Below are positions 43,045 to 52,288 of a stretch of 64,000 nt of DNA, piece after piece (the stretch's first letter is position 1; the number at the start of each line of letters is the position of its first letter). The position numbers were made by a program, and so were the translations under genes. The notes below the pieces were generated by a model. The model did not search any database and was not told the origin of the DNA. It saw only the letters and a list, made by a program, of their open reading frames with translations. The DNA is taken from assembly GCF_012275575.1 (NCBI RefSeq), contig NZ_NPIH01000276.1:1-64000 (forward strand). The letters run 5' to 3'. The stretch is from Paraburkholderia sp. SG-MS1. Lineage in GTDB: Bacteria; Pseudomonadota; Gammaproteobacteria; Burkholderiales; Burkholderiaceae.

Positions 43045-44550
43045 TCATAAGCTCGCCTTCGACGAATAGTCAGTAGCGCGCGCATGCGCCTTCCCCAACG
43101 TCGCAGAAAGAGCCAGATTTGCCAGCCTACCGAACGGTGCATGCAGCAGTCTTGCGAAGCTCCATCGTCCCTGGATGAACACCCCCTTCGCGTGGCTCAT
43201 TGCGCGAAAGCCCTCCAGGCCGTGGTAAGCCCCCATCCCGCTCGACCCAACGCCCCCGAACGGCAGATCGTCCTGCGCGACATGCATGATAGTGTTGTTA
43301 ATACCAACATTGCCCGATGTGGTGCGCTCAAGCAGACCTTCACATTCTGCGTCCCTGGCACCAAAGTAGTAAAGCGCTAACGGGCGCGGCCGCCTGTTCA
43401 CATAATCGATAGCCTCGTCCATGGTTCGGTAGGTGCGCACAGGCAATATCGGGCCGAAAATTTCCTCCCGCATCACCATCATGTCGTCGCGTGCTCCAAC
43501 AATCAGCGTAGGAGGGAACGTGCGCGGCTTTCCTGTGGCGCGCTCCGGTTTGAGGCCGGCTGCGATCACGTTCGCACCCTTGTGCCGGGCATCTTCGACA
43601 AGAAGTGTCAGGCGGTCATAGTGTCTGTCACTGACAATCGACGTGTAGTCCTCGGAGGCGGGCCCGTCGGGATAGAAGCGAGCCACCGTTGCCTTGTACT
43701 GCGTCACAAATTCCTCTCTGTCGTGCTCATGGATCAAAGCGTAATCAGGCGCGACGCACATCTGCCCAGCGTTGGCGAGCTTTCCGAAGACGATACTGCT
43801 CATGGTCCGATCGTCGACATGGCCGCGCGCCACGACCACCGGGCTTTTGCCGCCGAGTTCAAGGGTTACGGGTACGAGGTTCTCGCTTGCCGCCTTCATG
43901 ACCTTACGCCCAACCTGGGTGCTGCCAGTGAAAAACAGGTGGTCGAAGGCCAGAGCGCTGAACGCCGCGCCGACATCCGGGCCGCCGATCACAACCGCCA
44001 CTTCTTCAGGCGGAAAACTATCGGCGAGCATGCGACGGATCAGGTCGCTGGTGCGAGGTGTCAGTTCCGAGGGTTTCAGCATCACGCGGTTGCCCGCAGC
44101 AAGGGCGGTAGCGAGCGGAATGAACGTCAGGGAAAAGGGGTAATTCCACGGTGCCATCACACCGACGACGCCCTTGGGCTGGTACTCGACATACGCCCGA
44201 CCTGAGCGATAGATAAAACCGACATGCCGGCGTTCGCGTCTCATGAAGCGACGCAGGTTACGCGTCAGATAATCAATGGCCTGGATGACGCCGACGAGTT
44301 CCATGATGCCCGTCTCGTGTCGCGAGCGATGCCCGAAATCGGCGCTGATCGCTTCCTCCACTTCACTGCGGTAGGCAAGTACGGCCGCACGCAGCAGCGC
44401 AAGGCGCGCCTTGCGCTGGTCATGGTCCGGGCGCGCTTCCTTCAGAAAGGCGGCACGCTGAAGGTCCAGCAGCGCCTGCGCGTCGGCGCCGTGAACGGGT
44501 TCTAAATAGCGGTCGAAGTCATGACTTCTGATGCCATTCAAAGTGGACAC
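43045..44550 (-). CDS. aldehyde dehydrogenase, coniferyl-aldehyde type
   Basis: The 501-residue form starts at GTG 44550 with AGGAG upstream. Active-site Cys265 (NAGQMCVAPDY) and Glu231 (LELGGKSP) are present, along with the NAD-site motif FFTGSTQVG. The lack of the usual long N-terminus and the sequence VGVMAPWNYPFSLTFIPLATALAAGNRVMLKPSE match coniferyl aldehyde dehydrogenases and related class 3-like enzymes, which oxidise hydrophobic or aromatic aldehydes. It follows the DJ-1-like gene by 22 bases and should share its MerR-type promoter, which fits an aldehyde-detoxifying unit. Confidence 0.9.
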   Translation of the reverse strand: MSTLNGIRSHDFDRYLEPVHGADAQALLDLQRAAFLKEARPDHDQRKARLALLRAAVLAYRSEVEEAISADFGHRSRHETGIMELVGVIQAIDYLTRNLRRFMRRERRHVGFIYRSGRAYVEYQPKGVVGVMAPWNYPFSLTFIPLATALAAGNRVMLKPSELTPRTSDLIRRMLADSFPPEEVAVVIGGPDVGAAFSALAFDHLFFTGSTQVGRKVMKAASENLVPVTLELGGKSPVVVARGHVDDRTMSSIVFGKLANAGQMCVAPDYALIHEHDREEFVTQYKATVARFYPDGPASEDYTSIVSDRHYDRLTLLVEDARHKGANVIAAGLKPERATGKPRTFPPTLIVGARDDMMVMREEIFGPILPVRTYRTMDEAIDYVNRRPRPLALYYFGARDAECEGLLERTTSGNVGINNTIMHVAQDDLPFGGVGSSGMGAYHGLEGFRAMSHAKGVFIQGRWSFARLLHAPFGRLANLALSATLGKAHARATDYSSKASL

Positions 44551-44572
44551 TATCAACTCCTGGGAGAAGGAT

Positions 44573-45262
44573 TCAGTTATCGAGAAGTGCTGAAACCTGG
44601 CTTGCCGTCGCCTTGGCTGATTGCGGATTCTGACCGGTCACCAGACGGCCATCGGTGACCACTTTTGTGACGAACGGCAACAACGCCTTCTCGTACAATG
44701 CGCCGCGGCGGACCATCTCCTGCTCAGCGTTGTAAGGCACCTTGCTGGCAACCCCTGCGAGTACTTCCTCGATCCAGGAATAGCCTGTAAGCCGGCGTCC
44801 GGCGACCAGCAGCGCGCCGTTCGAAAGCCTGGTGTTCAGCAGACCGCAATAGCCGTGACAAACGGACGAGACGATTCCGCCACGCTCGTAGATGTCGCGC
44901 GTGATTCGCTGCAGAGGCTCGTCGTCCGGAAAGTCCCACATGACGGCGTGACCGCCTGTGAAATAAATCGCATCGAAGTCCGCCGCATCGATCTGGTCGG
45001 CACGGGTGGTTGCCGAAAGCATCGCCTGGCGGCTCCTGTCGTTAAGCCATTCCTTCACTGAACCATCGGCAAGGGGCCACTTAAGGGAGCGCGGCTCGAG
45101 CGGCGAGACGCCGCCCTTCGGGCTGACGAGCTGCTGCTGGTATCCCTTTTCGGCGAAGATGTGCCACGCATGCGTCAGCTCCGACAGCCACAAACCAGTA
45201 GGCTCGGTCTCGTCGGCATAATTGGCGACGTTGCTGACGATGTGCAGTATGCGTTTTGTCAT
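44573..45262 (-). CDS. DJ-1/PfpI family protein (Hsp31/glyoxalase III-like)
   Basis: The 229-residue form starts at ATG 45262, eight bases after AGGA. The nucleophile motif VSSVCHGYCG puts Cys135 beside His136, with Glu28 in TGLWLSEL completing the usual DJ-1 acid-Cys-His set. Members act as glyoxalase III, deglycase or chaperone. The motif GGHAVMWDFPDD places it near the Hsp31/type-1 amidotransferase-like branch. It heads a two-gene unit with the aldehyde dehydrogenase, under a MerR-spaced promoter. A role against methylglyoxal or other reactive carbonyls is inferred. Confidence 0.88.
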   Translation of the reverse strand: MTKRILHIVSNVANYADETEPTGLWLSELTHAWHIFAEKGYQQQLVSPKGGVSPLEPRSLKWPLADGSVKEWLNDRSRQAMLSATTRADQIDAADFDAIYFTGGHAVMWDFPDDEPLQRITRDIYERGGIVSSVCHGYCGLLNTRLSNGALLVAGRRLTGYSWIEEVLAGVASKVPYNAEQEMVRRGALYEKALLPFVTKVVTDGRLVTGQNPQSAKATASQVSALLDN

Positions 45263-45364
45263 GTTGAACATCCTGTCATTGTTCCCGTGCGGACATCGCA
45301 GACGGGCTGCGGCGTTGCTGCAGTCAGAAACATGCCCATGCCAACGACACTCCCGATTAGTTGA

Positions 45365-45395
45365 ACAATAACCTTGAAGTCAAGTTCAAGGTCAA
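45365..45395 (-). promoter_or_regulatory. MerR-type promoter P1 with 22-bp palindromic operator
   Basis: On the minus strand TTGACC (45390-45395) and TATTGT (45365-45370) are separated by 19 bases, the long spacer typical of MerR-activated promoters. The spacer holds a perfect dyad, ACCTTGAA-N6-TTCAAGGT (45371-45392). It drives the DJ-1-like gene, whose start lies 103 bases further on. Confidence 0.8.
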
Positions 45396-45486
45396 GGCCT
45401 TTCGATGTCTAGTGAGCGACCATCAGCCGGGAGAATATGCTGGAAGATGAGTCGGGGCGACGCTGACCTGGCGGGGGCCTCACCGG

Positions 45487-45954
45487 TCACCGGCGGTTCG
45501 CCTTCCCGAGTGCCTTGACATCGCCGGACGCAAGGGCGGGGCTTGTCATTTCGCCCCGGCGCATTCGCGACAGCACTCTCGTCGCGTTAGTCGTGCAATC
45601 GATCTCTGCTGGCTTGGCCTCGATCTCCGCGATCAGTGAGACGAGATGCGTTTTGCTCTGCGCCAGTCGTGTTTCCAACGCTTCGATGTCCTGCACCTTG
45701 AGGCGGAGCGTTTCGAGTAACTTGCCGTGTTGCCACTGCGTCGGATCGGGCGGCAGCAGCACGCCAATTTCATCGAGACTGAAGCCGGCCTTCTGCGCAG
45801 TCGCAACCAGATCGAGCACCAGCAGGGCCTCGGCTGGATAGGTCCGATACCCGTTGGGCTCGCGTTCGACGGTCTTCAGCAGCCCAATGCGCTCGTAGAA
45901 GCGGATGCGTGACGGGGCCAGTCCGGTGCGCTCCGAGAGTTCACCGATCTTCAT
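45487..45954 (-). CDS. MerR-family regulator
   Basis: The 155-residue protein has the MerR helix-turn-helix (IGELSERTGLAPSRIRFYERIGLL), the wing (NGYRTYP) and a dimerisation coiled coil. It has one cysteine, Cys120 (AEIDCTTNATRVLSRM); the same Cys is kept in the relic at 47.1 kb, so it may be the sensing residue for an electrophile. Its gene follows the acetoacetate-decarboxylase-like gene by 86 bases on the same strand, so transcription from P2 would produce its own regulator. It is the obvious protein for P1 and P2. Confidence 0.9.
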   Translation of the reverse strand: MKIGELSERTGLAPSRIRFYERIGLLKTVEREPNGYRTYPAEALLVLDLVATAQKAGFSLDEIGVLLPPDPTQWQHGKLLETLRLKVQDIEALETRLAQSKTHLVSLIAEIEAKPAEIDCTTNATRVLSRMRRGEMTSPALASGDVKALGKANRR

Positions 45955-46040
45955 AGACTCGATACTCCACCGTCATTTCGGAATCCGCTCCTGCGTGACG
46001 TTCGCTGCGGATCTCCACAGCCCTGCATATTGCCTCCAGC

Positions 46041-46940
46041 TTAATCAAAGGTCCTCAGACGCGCGGGCAGATTCAGAACCACTTGCGCGTCCTTGACCAC
46101 GTCGAAGCGCACAATTGTCGAGACGCCCAGTCCCTCGAGAAGCTGGCTCAACGGGCCGCCGCTACGCACCAGTTTTACGTTCCGCGGAAGAATGCGTTGA
46201 GCGAACGATAACGTGTTGGTCTGGACCGAAGTCTGATGCCATTCACCGTCGATAACGTGCACCATTGTCGACGTTCCCATGTGAGATTGCGGCGCAGCGC
46301 TGCGCAGGACGGGCAGCGGCGCACTCAGCACCAGATCCGGCTTTCCGTCGAGGGACGATATACCGGCCTTGACGGCCGCACCGAGATCAACCTTGATTTC
46401 CGCGAGCCATTTGGGTAACTGATAGCCATACACCCCACGCACTCTCGCTATTTCGGTGGAGACCGGGAGCGCAAGGACGTGCGCGAAAAAGCTTCGACGC
46501 CGCATTGAGTCGAGCAGTTCGATCAGATGAGACCCGCGCGCGCCCGGCCGGCGGACAACGACTGCAACCGAGACCTCGTCGTAAGGATCGTTATCGCAGA
46601 CGGCGTACGAAAAGAAAGTCAGCGCCACTAGCCCGTAGCCAGGCAGTGCACGCAACGGCTCAAGAGGCGCCGGCAGCGCAGAGCGCAACCGCTCCAGCGG
46701 AGCTAGCATCAAAACCTGAACACTGCTGGTGCGATAGTAAAAATTCGGCGCCCATATCGGACCGACCCGTGACTCGACCTGATGCTTCGGTATTCTGCGA
46801 AAAAAATCGATGTTCCCGACGGCGGGGTCCCGCGCCACCTCGTCGAGGTTCGGATTCATGCGGAAACGGTCGTAGTATCCGCCCTCGATAACGTCAACCT
46901 TGTGTGATCCAAACTCGACCTGTGTGAACCGCCTGTCCAT
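46041..46940 (-). CDS. acetoacetate decarboxylase-family protein
   Basis: The 299-residue form starts at ATG 46940. The segment VRGVYGYQLPKWLAEIKVDL resembles the GYPKKLAEI block of acetoacetate decarboxylase, so Lys177 may be the Schiff-base lysine. The rest of the fold is consistent with the ADC-like beta-barrel family, many members of which are aldolases or hydratases rather than decarboxylases. It sits behind the MerR-type promoter P2 and ahead of the MerR gene. Removal of a reactive oxo compound is a reasonable but unproven role. Confidence 0.78.
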   Translation of the reverse strand: MDRRFTQVEFGSHKVDVIEGGYYDRFRMNPNLDEVARDPAVGNIDFFRRIPKHQVESRVGPIWAPNFYYRTSSVQVLMLAPLERLRSALPAPLEPLRALPGYGLVALTFFSYAVCDNDPYDEVSVAVVVRRPGARGSHLIELLDSMRRRSFFAHVLALPVSTEIARVRGVYGYQLPKWLAEIKVDLGAAVKAGISSLDGKPDLVLSAPLPVLRSAAPQSHMGTSTMVHVIDGEWHQTSVQTNTLSFAQRILPRNVKLVRSGGPLSQLLEGLGVSTIVRFDVVKDAQVVLNLPARLRTFD

Positions 46941-47009
46941 ATCCGTTGACCTTTCTAGATGGTTGAACTGCAGGCGCTCGTAACAAACGGATCGCCTCTT
47001 GCAGGACAC

Positions 47010-47040
47010 ACTCTAAGATTCAACTCAACTTCAAGGTCAA
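47010..47040 (-). promoter_or_regulatory. MerR-type promoter P2
   Basis: TTGACC (47035-47040) and TAGAGT (47010-47015) are spaced by 19 bases on the minus strand. The spacer, TTGAAGTTGAGTTGAATCT, is an imperfect form of the P1 dyad. The acetoacetate-decarboxylase-like gene starts 70 bases downstream. Confidence 0.7.
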
Positions 47041-47117
47041 GCATCTCAGCGCAGCCAATTCATCCCGAGCTCGCGAAAGCCTGACATCATCAGGCGGTGG
47101 AACGTCACGCCCGTAGA

Positions 47118-47550
47118 TCAGCGCGAGCCTTTCTTCCGTTCCGGCACAACCCCGTGTTCGCGGAGACGACTCAGAACCCACTTCTTTCTGTCTGAGCAAT
47201 CCAGATTTGCTGGTCTGTTTTCGATGCTCTCAATGGCTACGAGTAGCTGCGCCCTGTTCTGATTCAGGCGCTCCTGCATCTCTTCTATTTCGGTCACTTT
47301 ATGCTTGAGGGCTTTGATCAGTTCGTCATGCTGCCAAGGGCCCTGACCCGTCGGCAGCAGATGCCGGATCTGTTCAAGAGAGAAGCCCGCGCGCTGGGCA
47401 CTGGCGATGATCTCGAGTATCGTCAACGCTTCCGCAGGGTAGTCGCGATAGCCGGTCGCCGTCCGCTCGACCGCCTTGATCACGCCGCTCGCTTCATAGA
47501 AACGGATACGGGACGCGGTCAGGCCGCTGAGTTCCGCGCCATGCTTCGAA
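47118..47550 (-). pseudogene. second MerR-family gene, 5' end lost
   Basis: The frame reads AELSGLTASRIRFYEASGVIKAVER and TGYRDYP, then the coiled coil and a conserved Cys (ANLDCSDRKKWVLSRL), clearly a paralogue of the intact MerR. Upstream in frame a TAA precedes any ATG, GTG or TTG, and the first residues (MKIGE equivalent) are replaced by other sequence. The only internal start would remove most of the DNA-binding head, so I call it broken. Confidence 0.75.
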
Positions 47551-48124
47551 GGCGCTGCGCCGGTATAACGTTAGGCGGCGCCCTAGTTTCGGACTAAAGA
47601 CGTCGTAACGGGATGCGCCCCGAGGACGCAGCAGGCTAGCGGCCCGAAGCTTCGCAAAACGTCGACCATGTTCGCCCACCTGCGTGAGGAATTCATCGTT
47701 TAGGACGAACGCGAAGTGGCAAATTTAATGCGCACTGATGCGAAGTGACGAATTTACGTCGCTGCGAAACGAAGTAAATGTGTTACCCCGAGGCGCATGC
47801 TCTGTCCTGGCGGGCGCTCGCCAGTGACAACTTTACTTCGCTCTACGGTCCCCAAAGAAGAACTCAACCGAGTCGACCTCATCGTACGGCTCGAACGCGA
47901 GAACCAGCAACACCTAGCGGATTTCCGGGAATTCCGTGGAAACGATCCGAATGGCGCCGGGGTTCATCGGCCGGTTAATGATGCGCTCGCCGCTACCTTT
48001 GACGACTGCGCCTCTGACAAGCTCGTTCGGACTGCCAAAATCCGTCTTCGACTTCGCCGAATACCCCACTTTACTCGTCATACGCGCTTCCGCCTTTACT
48101 TCACACCGGCTTCCGCGGCGTGCC
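47551..48124. other. gene-poor junction with short repeated words
   Basis: No gene is supported. Related words such as gcgaagtgacgaatttac and gcgaagtggcaaattta recur at about 47710-47770. One minus-strand frame of 92 codons (47914-48192) is open but unlike any family I know. Confidence 0.35.
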
Positions 48125-49354
48125 TCAACCACGTTGTAAGCCGGTTCGCGACGCACCCCGGGCGTCGCCGTGAAGCATGATCCTGATTCCACGAATTGCC
48201 TGCCGGATCCGAGATTCGTTCTCGATTAACGCGAAACGCACATATTCGTCACCGTGGTCACCGAAGCCAATGCCCGGAGAGACACAGACTTTGGCTGTCT
48301 CGAGGAGATAGCGGCTAAAGCCGAGCGAACCCATAGGTCGGTAGTCTTGTGGTATGCGTGCCCAGACGTACATCGACGCCTTGGGGCGATCGACCTGCCA
48401 TCCGGCGTCGAGCAAGCCATTTACGAGGACGTCGCGACGTCGCTGATAGACTGCGGCAATGTCTCGAACACACTGCTGCTCTCCCTCCAAAGCTGTTATG
48501 GCGGCTATCTGTAAGGGAGTAAACGTACCATAGTCGTGGTAACTTTTTATCCGCGCGAGTGCTGACACAAGATCGCGATTCCCCACCATAAACCCAATTC
48601 GCCAGCCAGCCATGTTGTAGCTTTTTGAAAGCGTGAAAAACTCAACTGCTACGTCTTTCGCGCCCTTGACTTGCATGATAGAGGGTGCTTTCCAGCCATC
48701 GAACACGATGTCAGCGTATGCGAGATCGTGGACGATGAAAATCTCATATTTGCGCGCGAGGGCCACCAAACGTTCAAAGAAATCGAGTTCAACGCATTGA
48801 GCAGTGGGGTTTGACGGAAAACCCAGCACAATCATTTTGGGCTTGGGGTAGCTCCCGCGAATCGCTTTCTCAATTTCTTCAAGGAAATCGCTTTCCGCCA
48901 TCAATGGTATCGACCGAATGTCGGCGCCTGCTATGACGGCACCGTAAATATGAATCGGATAGCTGGGGTCAGGGACCAGCACGGTGTCGCCGCGGTCCAG
49001 TACCGCTAGCATCAGATGCGCCAGTCCTTCCTTGGACCCGATCGTTACAATCGCTTCATCGTCTGGATCGATCGCTACGTCGTAGCGGTCAGCGTACCAA
49101 TTTGCGATTGCCCGACGTAGCCTCGGTATCCCTTTCGAAACCGAGTATCCGTGAGTGTCCGGACGCGAAGCAGCTTCGTTCAGCTTGGCGACGATATGTG
49201 GTGGCGTGGCGCCGCCCGGATTACCCATGCTCATATCAACGATGTCTTCTCCACGTCGACGTGCCGCCATCTTCAGCTCGGCCGTGGTATTGAAAACATA
49301 GGGCGGAAGTCGATCAATGCGCGCGAAGCGCCGCGTTTCAGCAAAACTGGTCAT
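48125..49354 (-). CDS. PLP-dependent aminotransferase, class I/II (AlaC/AspC-like)
   Basis: The 409-residue form starts at ATG 49354. The PLP lysine is Lys244 in LSKSYNMAGWRIGF, and SNPTAQ (181-186) and HDLAYADIVFDG contain the usual Asn, Asp and Tyr contacts. The sequence MSMGNPGGATPPHIV and the overall pattern match the alanine/glutamate-oxaloacetate aminotransferase AlaC branch. It is the last gene of the co-directional cluster with an amidohydrolase, porin and symporter. A plausible job is to deaminate the amino acid released by the M20 hydrolase. The substrate is not visible. Confidence 0.9.
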   Translation of the reverse strand: MTSFAETRRFARIDRLPPYVFNTTAELKMAARRRGEDIVDMSMGNPGGATPPHIVAKLNEAASRPDTHGYSVSKGIPRLRRAIANWYADRYDVAIDPDDEAIVTIGSKEGLAHLMLAVLDRGDTVLVPDPSYPIHIYGAVIAGADIRSIPLMAESDFLEEIEKAIRGSYPKPKMIVLGFPSNPTAQCVELDFFERLVALARKYEIFIVHDLAYADIVFDGWKAPSIMQVKGAKDVAVEFFTLSKSYNMAGWRIGFMVGNRDLVSALARIKSYHDYGTFTPLQIAAITALEGEQQCVRDIAAVYQRRRDVLVNGLLDAGWQVDRPKASMYVWARIPQDYRPMGSLGFSRYLLETAKVCVSPGIGFGDHGDEYVRFALIENESRIRQAIRGIRIMLHGDARGASRTGLQRG

Positions 49355-49585
49355 AGAGACTCTGAACGTAAGCGCCCGGAACCGTCCGAGCGACGTAAGT
49401 AGGATAATGACAGACACGACACTGGCCCAACGGCCCCAAGTGTCGCATCAGAACTCCGAACGAGCGGGGCTGGCGAGAGTCAGTGGGCGAAGCTGCTGTG
49501 AAAAGCGGCCCACCGGCGTCAGAGCCGTGAGTTAGGTCAGACACTCGCTCTCAAATTGTGCAGGGCACGATCTCTAGTCGATACC

Positions 49586-51019
49586 TTACGTTTCGACCAC
49601 CTGTTCCGGAATGGGTGGGCTTACTTCATCCGGAATCGGGCATACGTATGCATGACCCCTAAGCCGTTGGTCCAATTCTTGCCTCGCCTGATCGAGCAGG
49701 CCCGGGTTTACGAACAGTTCGAGCGCAGAGGCAGCGATGGTTTTGGCTGCCAACAACATGCCCTTGTGTGCAATCGAACTCTTCCCTTGAGCGACCCACT
49801 GCCAGGAGTGAGGCGACGTGCCAAAGGCATAGCAGGCGATGAAACATTGGGCAGTGGGAGTAATCCAGCTTACGTCTCCGACATCCGTTGATCCGTGAAG
49901 CTGTCCAGGCCGCTTCACGTCCAGTGCATCTATGCCGTCGAACAGCGGCTTTGGGTCTTTCCAGGCACCTTGTAGCGTTCTCCCCGCCATCTCGATCTCT
50001 TCCGGCCGAGTGGTTCGATGCATGGACTCGGCGAACCCTCGCTCTTCTTCGTCATACGAAGGTGCCCCAAAACGGCTCAAGTTGTCGTGCATGACCTGAT
50101 TCAAAACGTTATTCAGAACCAGGTTCGAGCAGCCTGAGTGGATTTTGATCTCTAGCCCGCATCCGGACATAAGCGCTGCTCCACGTGCTATGTCGCATAC
50201 CCGCGCATAGATAGATTCCACATCCTGATTCTTTGGCGCACGAATCATGTAGAGTCCCTCTGCGTTAGCTTGCACCACATTGGGCGCAATTCCGCCTGCA
50301 TTGGTAATGGCATAGTGTATGCGAGCGCTCGGGAGCATATGTTCCCGAAGAAAGTTGATACCGATATTCAACAGTTCCAAGGCATCCAGCGCACTTCTGC
50401 CGAGGTGTGGTGAATCGCCGGCATGAGCCGATATCCCGGAAAATCTGAAATACACTTGCTTGACGGCAAGAGTTTCCATATTCCATATCGTATTAACCAT
50501 CCATGGGTGCCAGGTAAGAGCTGCGCTTAAGTCATTAAAAAGACCGGCACGCGCCATGAACGCCTTACCCCATCCGCCCTCTTCGGCGGGACAACCGTAG
50601 AATCGGACGGTGCCTTGTAGTTCGCGTTCTTCGAGGAAAGATTTCACGGCCAAAGCGGCAAGATGTGCACTAGTCCCAAGAAGATGATGTCCACATCCGT
50701 GCCCGTTACCGTTCGCGATTTCGGCCGAGGGCTCGCATCGAAGCGACATGCTTTTCTGGCTAAGTCCCGATAGTGCGTCGTATTCTCCGAGAATACCAAT
50801 CACCGGACCGCCACTGCCCGCTTCAGCGATAAAAGCAGTGGGTATTCCGGCCACACCTTCCTGTACATTGAATCCTGCCGCCTTCAGCTGGTCGATATGC
50901 TTGCGTACCGAATTACGTTCCTGATAGCCGGTCTCTGCGAATTGCCAGATCTCGTCGGCCAGACTTGAGAACAGCGCGCTCTTTGCTTCGATGAATCGAT
51001 CTACTACATTGATATCCAT
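49586..51019 (-). CDS. M20 family amidohydrolase (AbgB-like)
   Basis: The 477-residue protein starts at ATG 51019 with AAGGAG upstream. Metal-binding motifs are present: GHGCGHHLLG (106-115) and CPAEEGGWGKA with Glu146-Glu147. The match to AbgB, the p-aminobenzoyl-glutamate hydrolase, is stronger than to carboxypeptidase G2 types, and the family includes N-acyl and IAA-amino-acid hydrolases. It has no signal peptide, so it acts in the cytoplasm after import. The porin gene is 35 bases upstream and the aminotransferase follows, which suggests a dedicated route for an N-acylated or conjugated amino acid. Confidence 0.88.
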   Translation of the reverse strand: MDINVVDRFIEAKSALFSSLADEIWQFAETGYQERNSVRKHIDQLKAAGFNVQEGVAGIPTAFIAEAGSGGPVIGILGEYDALSGLSQKSMSLRCEPSAEIANGNGHGCGHHLLGTSAHLAALAVKSFLEERELQGTVRFYGCPAEEGGWGKAFMARAGLFNDLSAALTWHPWMVNTIWNMETLAVKQVYFRFSGISAHAGDSPHLGRSALDALELLNIGINFLREHMLPSARIHYAITNAGGIAPNVVQANAEGLYMIRAPKNQDVESIYARVCDIARGAALMSGCGLEIKIHSGCSNLVLNNVLNQVMHDNLSRFGAPSYDEEERGFAESMHRTTRPEEIEMAGRTLQGAWKDPKPLFDGIDALDVKRPGQLHGSTDVGDVSWITPTAQCFIACYAFGTSPHSWQWVAQGKSSIAHKGMLLAAKTIAASALELFVNPGLLDQARQELDQRLRGHAYVCPIPDEVSPPIPEQVVET

Positions 51020-51054
51020 ATCATAATCTCCTTGAGAGATGGTGCTTGCGCACG

Positions 51055-52224
51055 CTAAAAGTTGTGAATCATGCCAAGCGTTACGCTCATGATGGTTTCC
51101 CCGACTGCCGCAACCGGTACCCCATTGTCATAGTTGTAAGTCAAGCTAGAATGCGGGCCGTTATGCAGGAAGCCGGCCCGCGCGTACACGGATGTTCTCT
51201 TTGAAAGAAAATGATTGATGCCTAGTGTGGTCCCGTAGGACCAGTCTCCGTCCACACTTGTCCTGCGATAAGCAATCAACGCCCTGAATAGGTCATTGCC
51301 TCGCATCTTCTGAACCGAAAGCATGTAGAGATTGGCAATGGCCGTTCCATCGTTTTGCGGAACGAACCGGATATATGCCGCACTGCCGATGAACGGACCA
51401 AAATCCCGGATCACATTGATCATGTACGTGTCAGTACGTTTGGACGGGGCAATACCACTGGAACCGGTACAGCTTCCCGACACGCTGGGATCGCACCAGT
51501 TCTGTCCGAAGGCACCTTCAACAAAAGTTGCTCCGTCGTTGTAGCTGAGCGTTCCCGTTCTCGCTTCAGTCGCCGGTCCGACTGTCTGATCCGACTTAAG
51601 TGAATAGCTAGCGTCGAAAACGAAGTATTTTGCGAATCGGGGCGATGAATAGCGAATGGTATTATTGAGCCGCGCCATTGTATCGTTGCTCGCGCCAGTT
51701 CCCAGATCTGAAACTCCGATCATGTATGAAAAGACAGAATCGTGAGCAACGCCTAGAAAAGGGTCGGCCATAAGAGCAGCCAGCGCGAGCGAGGTGTATT
51801 GCCTCCCTAGCATTATCTGGCCATATTGCGGGTTTTGCAGTCCCAAGATTGCCGCGCGATTGAAAAGAGTCGACGAACTCTGCAGCGCGCCGCTATTTGA
51901 ATAGAATCCGGATTCCAACCTAAAAAACGAAGTCCATCGCGCGCCGAGATCTTCCTGTCCGTAAAAACCGAATTTAGACGTAAAGTCATCGCCGCTTTGC
52001 AAGCGCAATGTCCCCTGACCGCCAGAGCGCGTGTAATTGACGCCGGCATCGACGGTCCCATAGATTGACATCAAGCTGCTCCCGGAAACAACACCGAATG
52101 CTGCCGGGCCCGCACCGTGCGATATCGCGCCGAAAACATCCTGCATCTGGGACTCTTGCGCACCGGCAACGGTACCGGATACCATCGCCCAAACACTTAG
52201 TAGTACTATTTTTATCAACTTCAT
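51055..52224 (-). CDS. Burkholderia-type outer-membrane porin
   Basis: The 389-residue protein has a signal peptide (VLLSVWAMVSGTVAGA). The mature porin pattern begins with LMSIYGTVDAGVNYTRS and ends with TLGMIHNF, whose terminal Phe serves outer-membrane assembly. Motifs such as RAAILGLQNPQYGQIMLGRQYTSL match the Gram-negative porin family of Burkholderiales. About 25 residues sit between the signal peptide and the first strand, longer than usual. It is embedded among catabolic genes, so a substrate-induced specific porin is likely. A LysR gene lies 64 bases upstream. Confidence 0.9.
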   Translation of the reverse strand: MKLIKIVLLSVWAMVSGTVAGAQESQMQDVFGAISHGAGPAAFGVVSGSSLMSIYGTVDAGVNYTRSGGQGTLRLQSGDDFTSKFGFYGQEDLGARWTSFFRLESGFYSNSGALQSSSTLFNRAAILGLQNPQYGQIMLGRQYTSLALAALMADPFLGVAHDSVFSYMIGVSDLGTGASNDTMARLNNTIRYSSPRFAKYFVFDASYSLKSDQTVGPATEARTGTLSYNDGATFVEGAFGQNWCDPSVSGSCTGSSGIAPSKRTDTYMINVIRDFGPFIGSAAYIRFVPQNDGTAIANLYMLSVQKMRGNDLFRALIAYRRTSVDGDWSYGTTLGINHFLSKRTSVYARAGFLHNGPHSSLTYNYDNGVPVAAVGETIMSVTLGMIHNF

Positions 52225-52288
52225 CGTGATCTCCGTACAATGTCGCGAAATAAATTTCGACTATAAAGTTTGTTGGTTTCGCATTTAG

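Noticed and set aside
47914..48192. Open minus-strand frame of 92 codons (NELVRGAVVKGSGERIINRP)
   Set aside because: Composition is plausible but there is no ribosome site or family, and it overlaps the end of the aminotransferase gene; not enough to call a gene.
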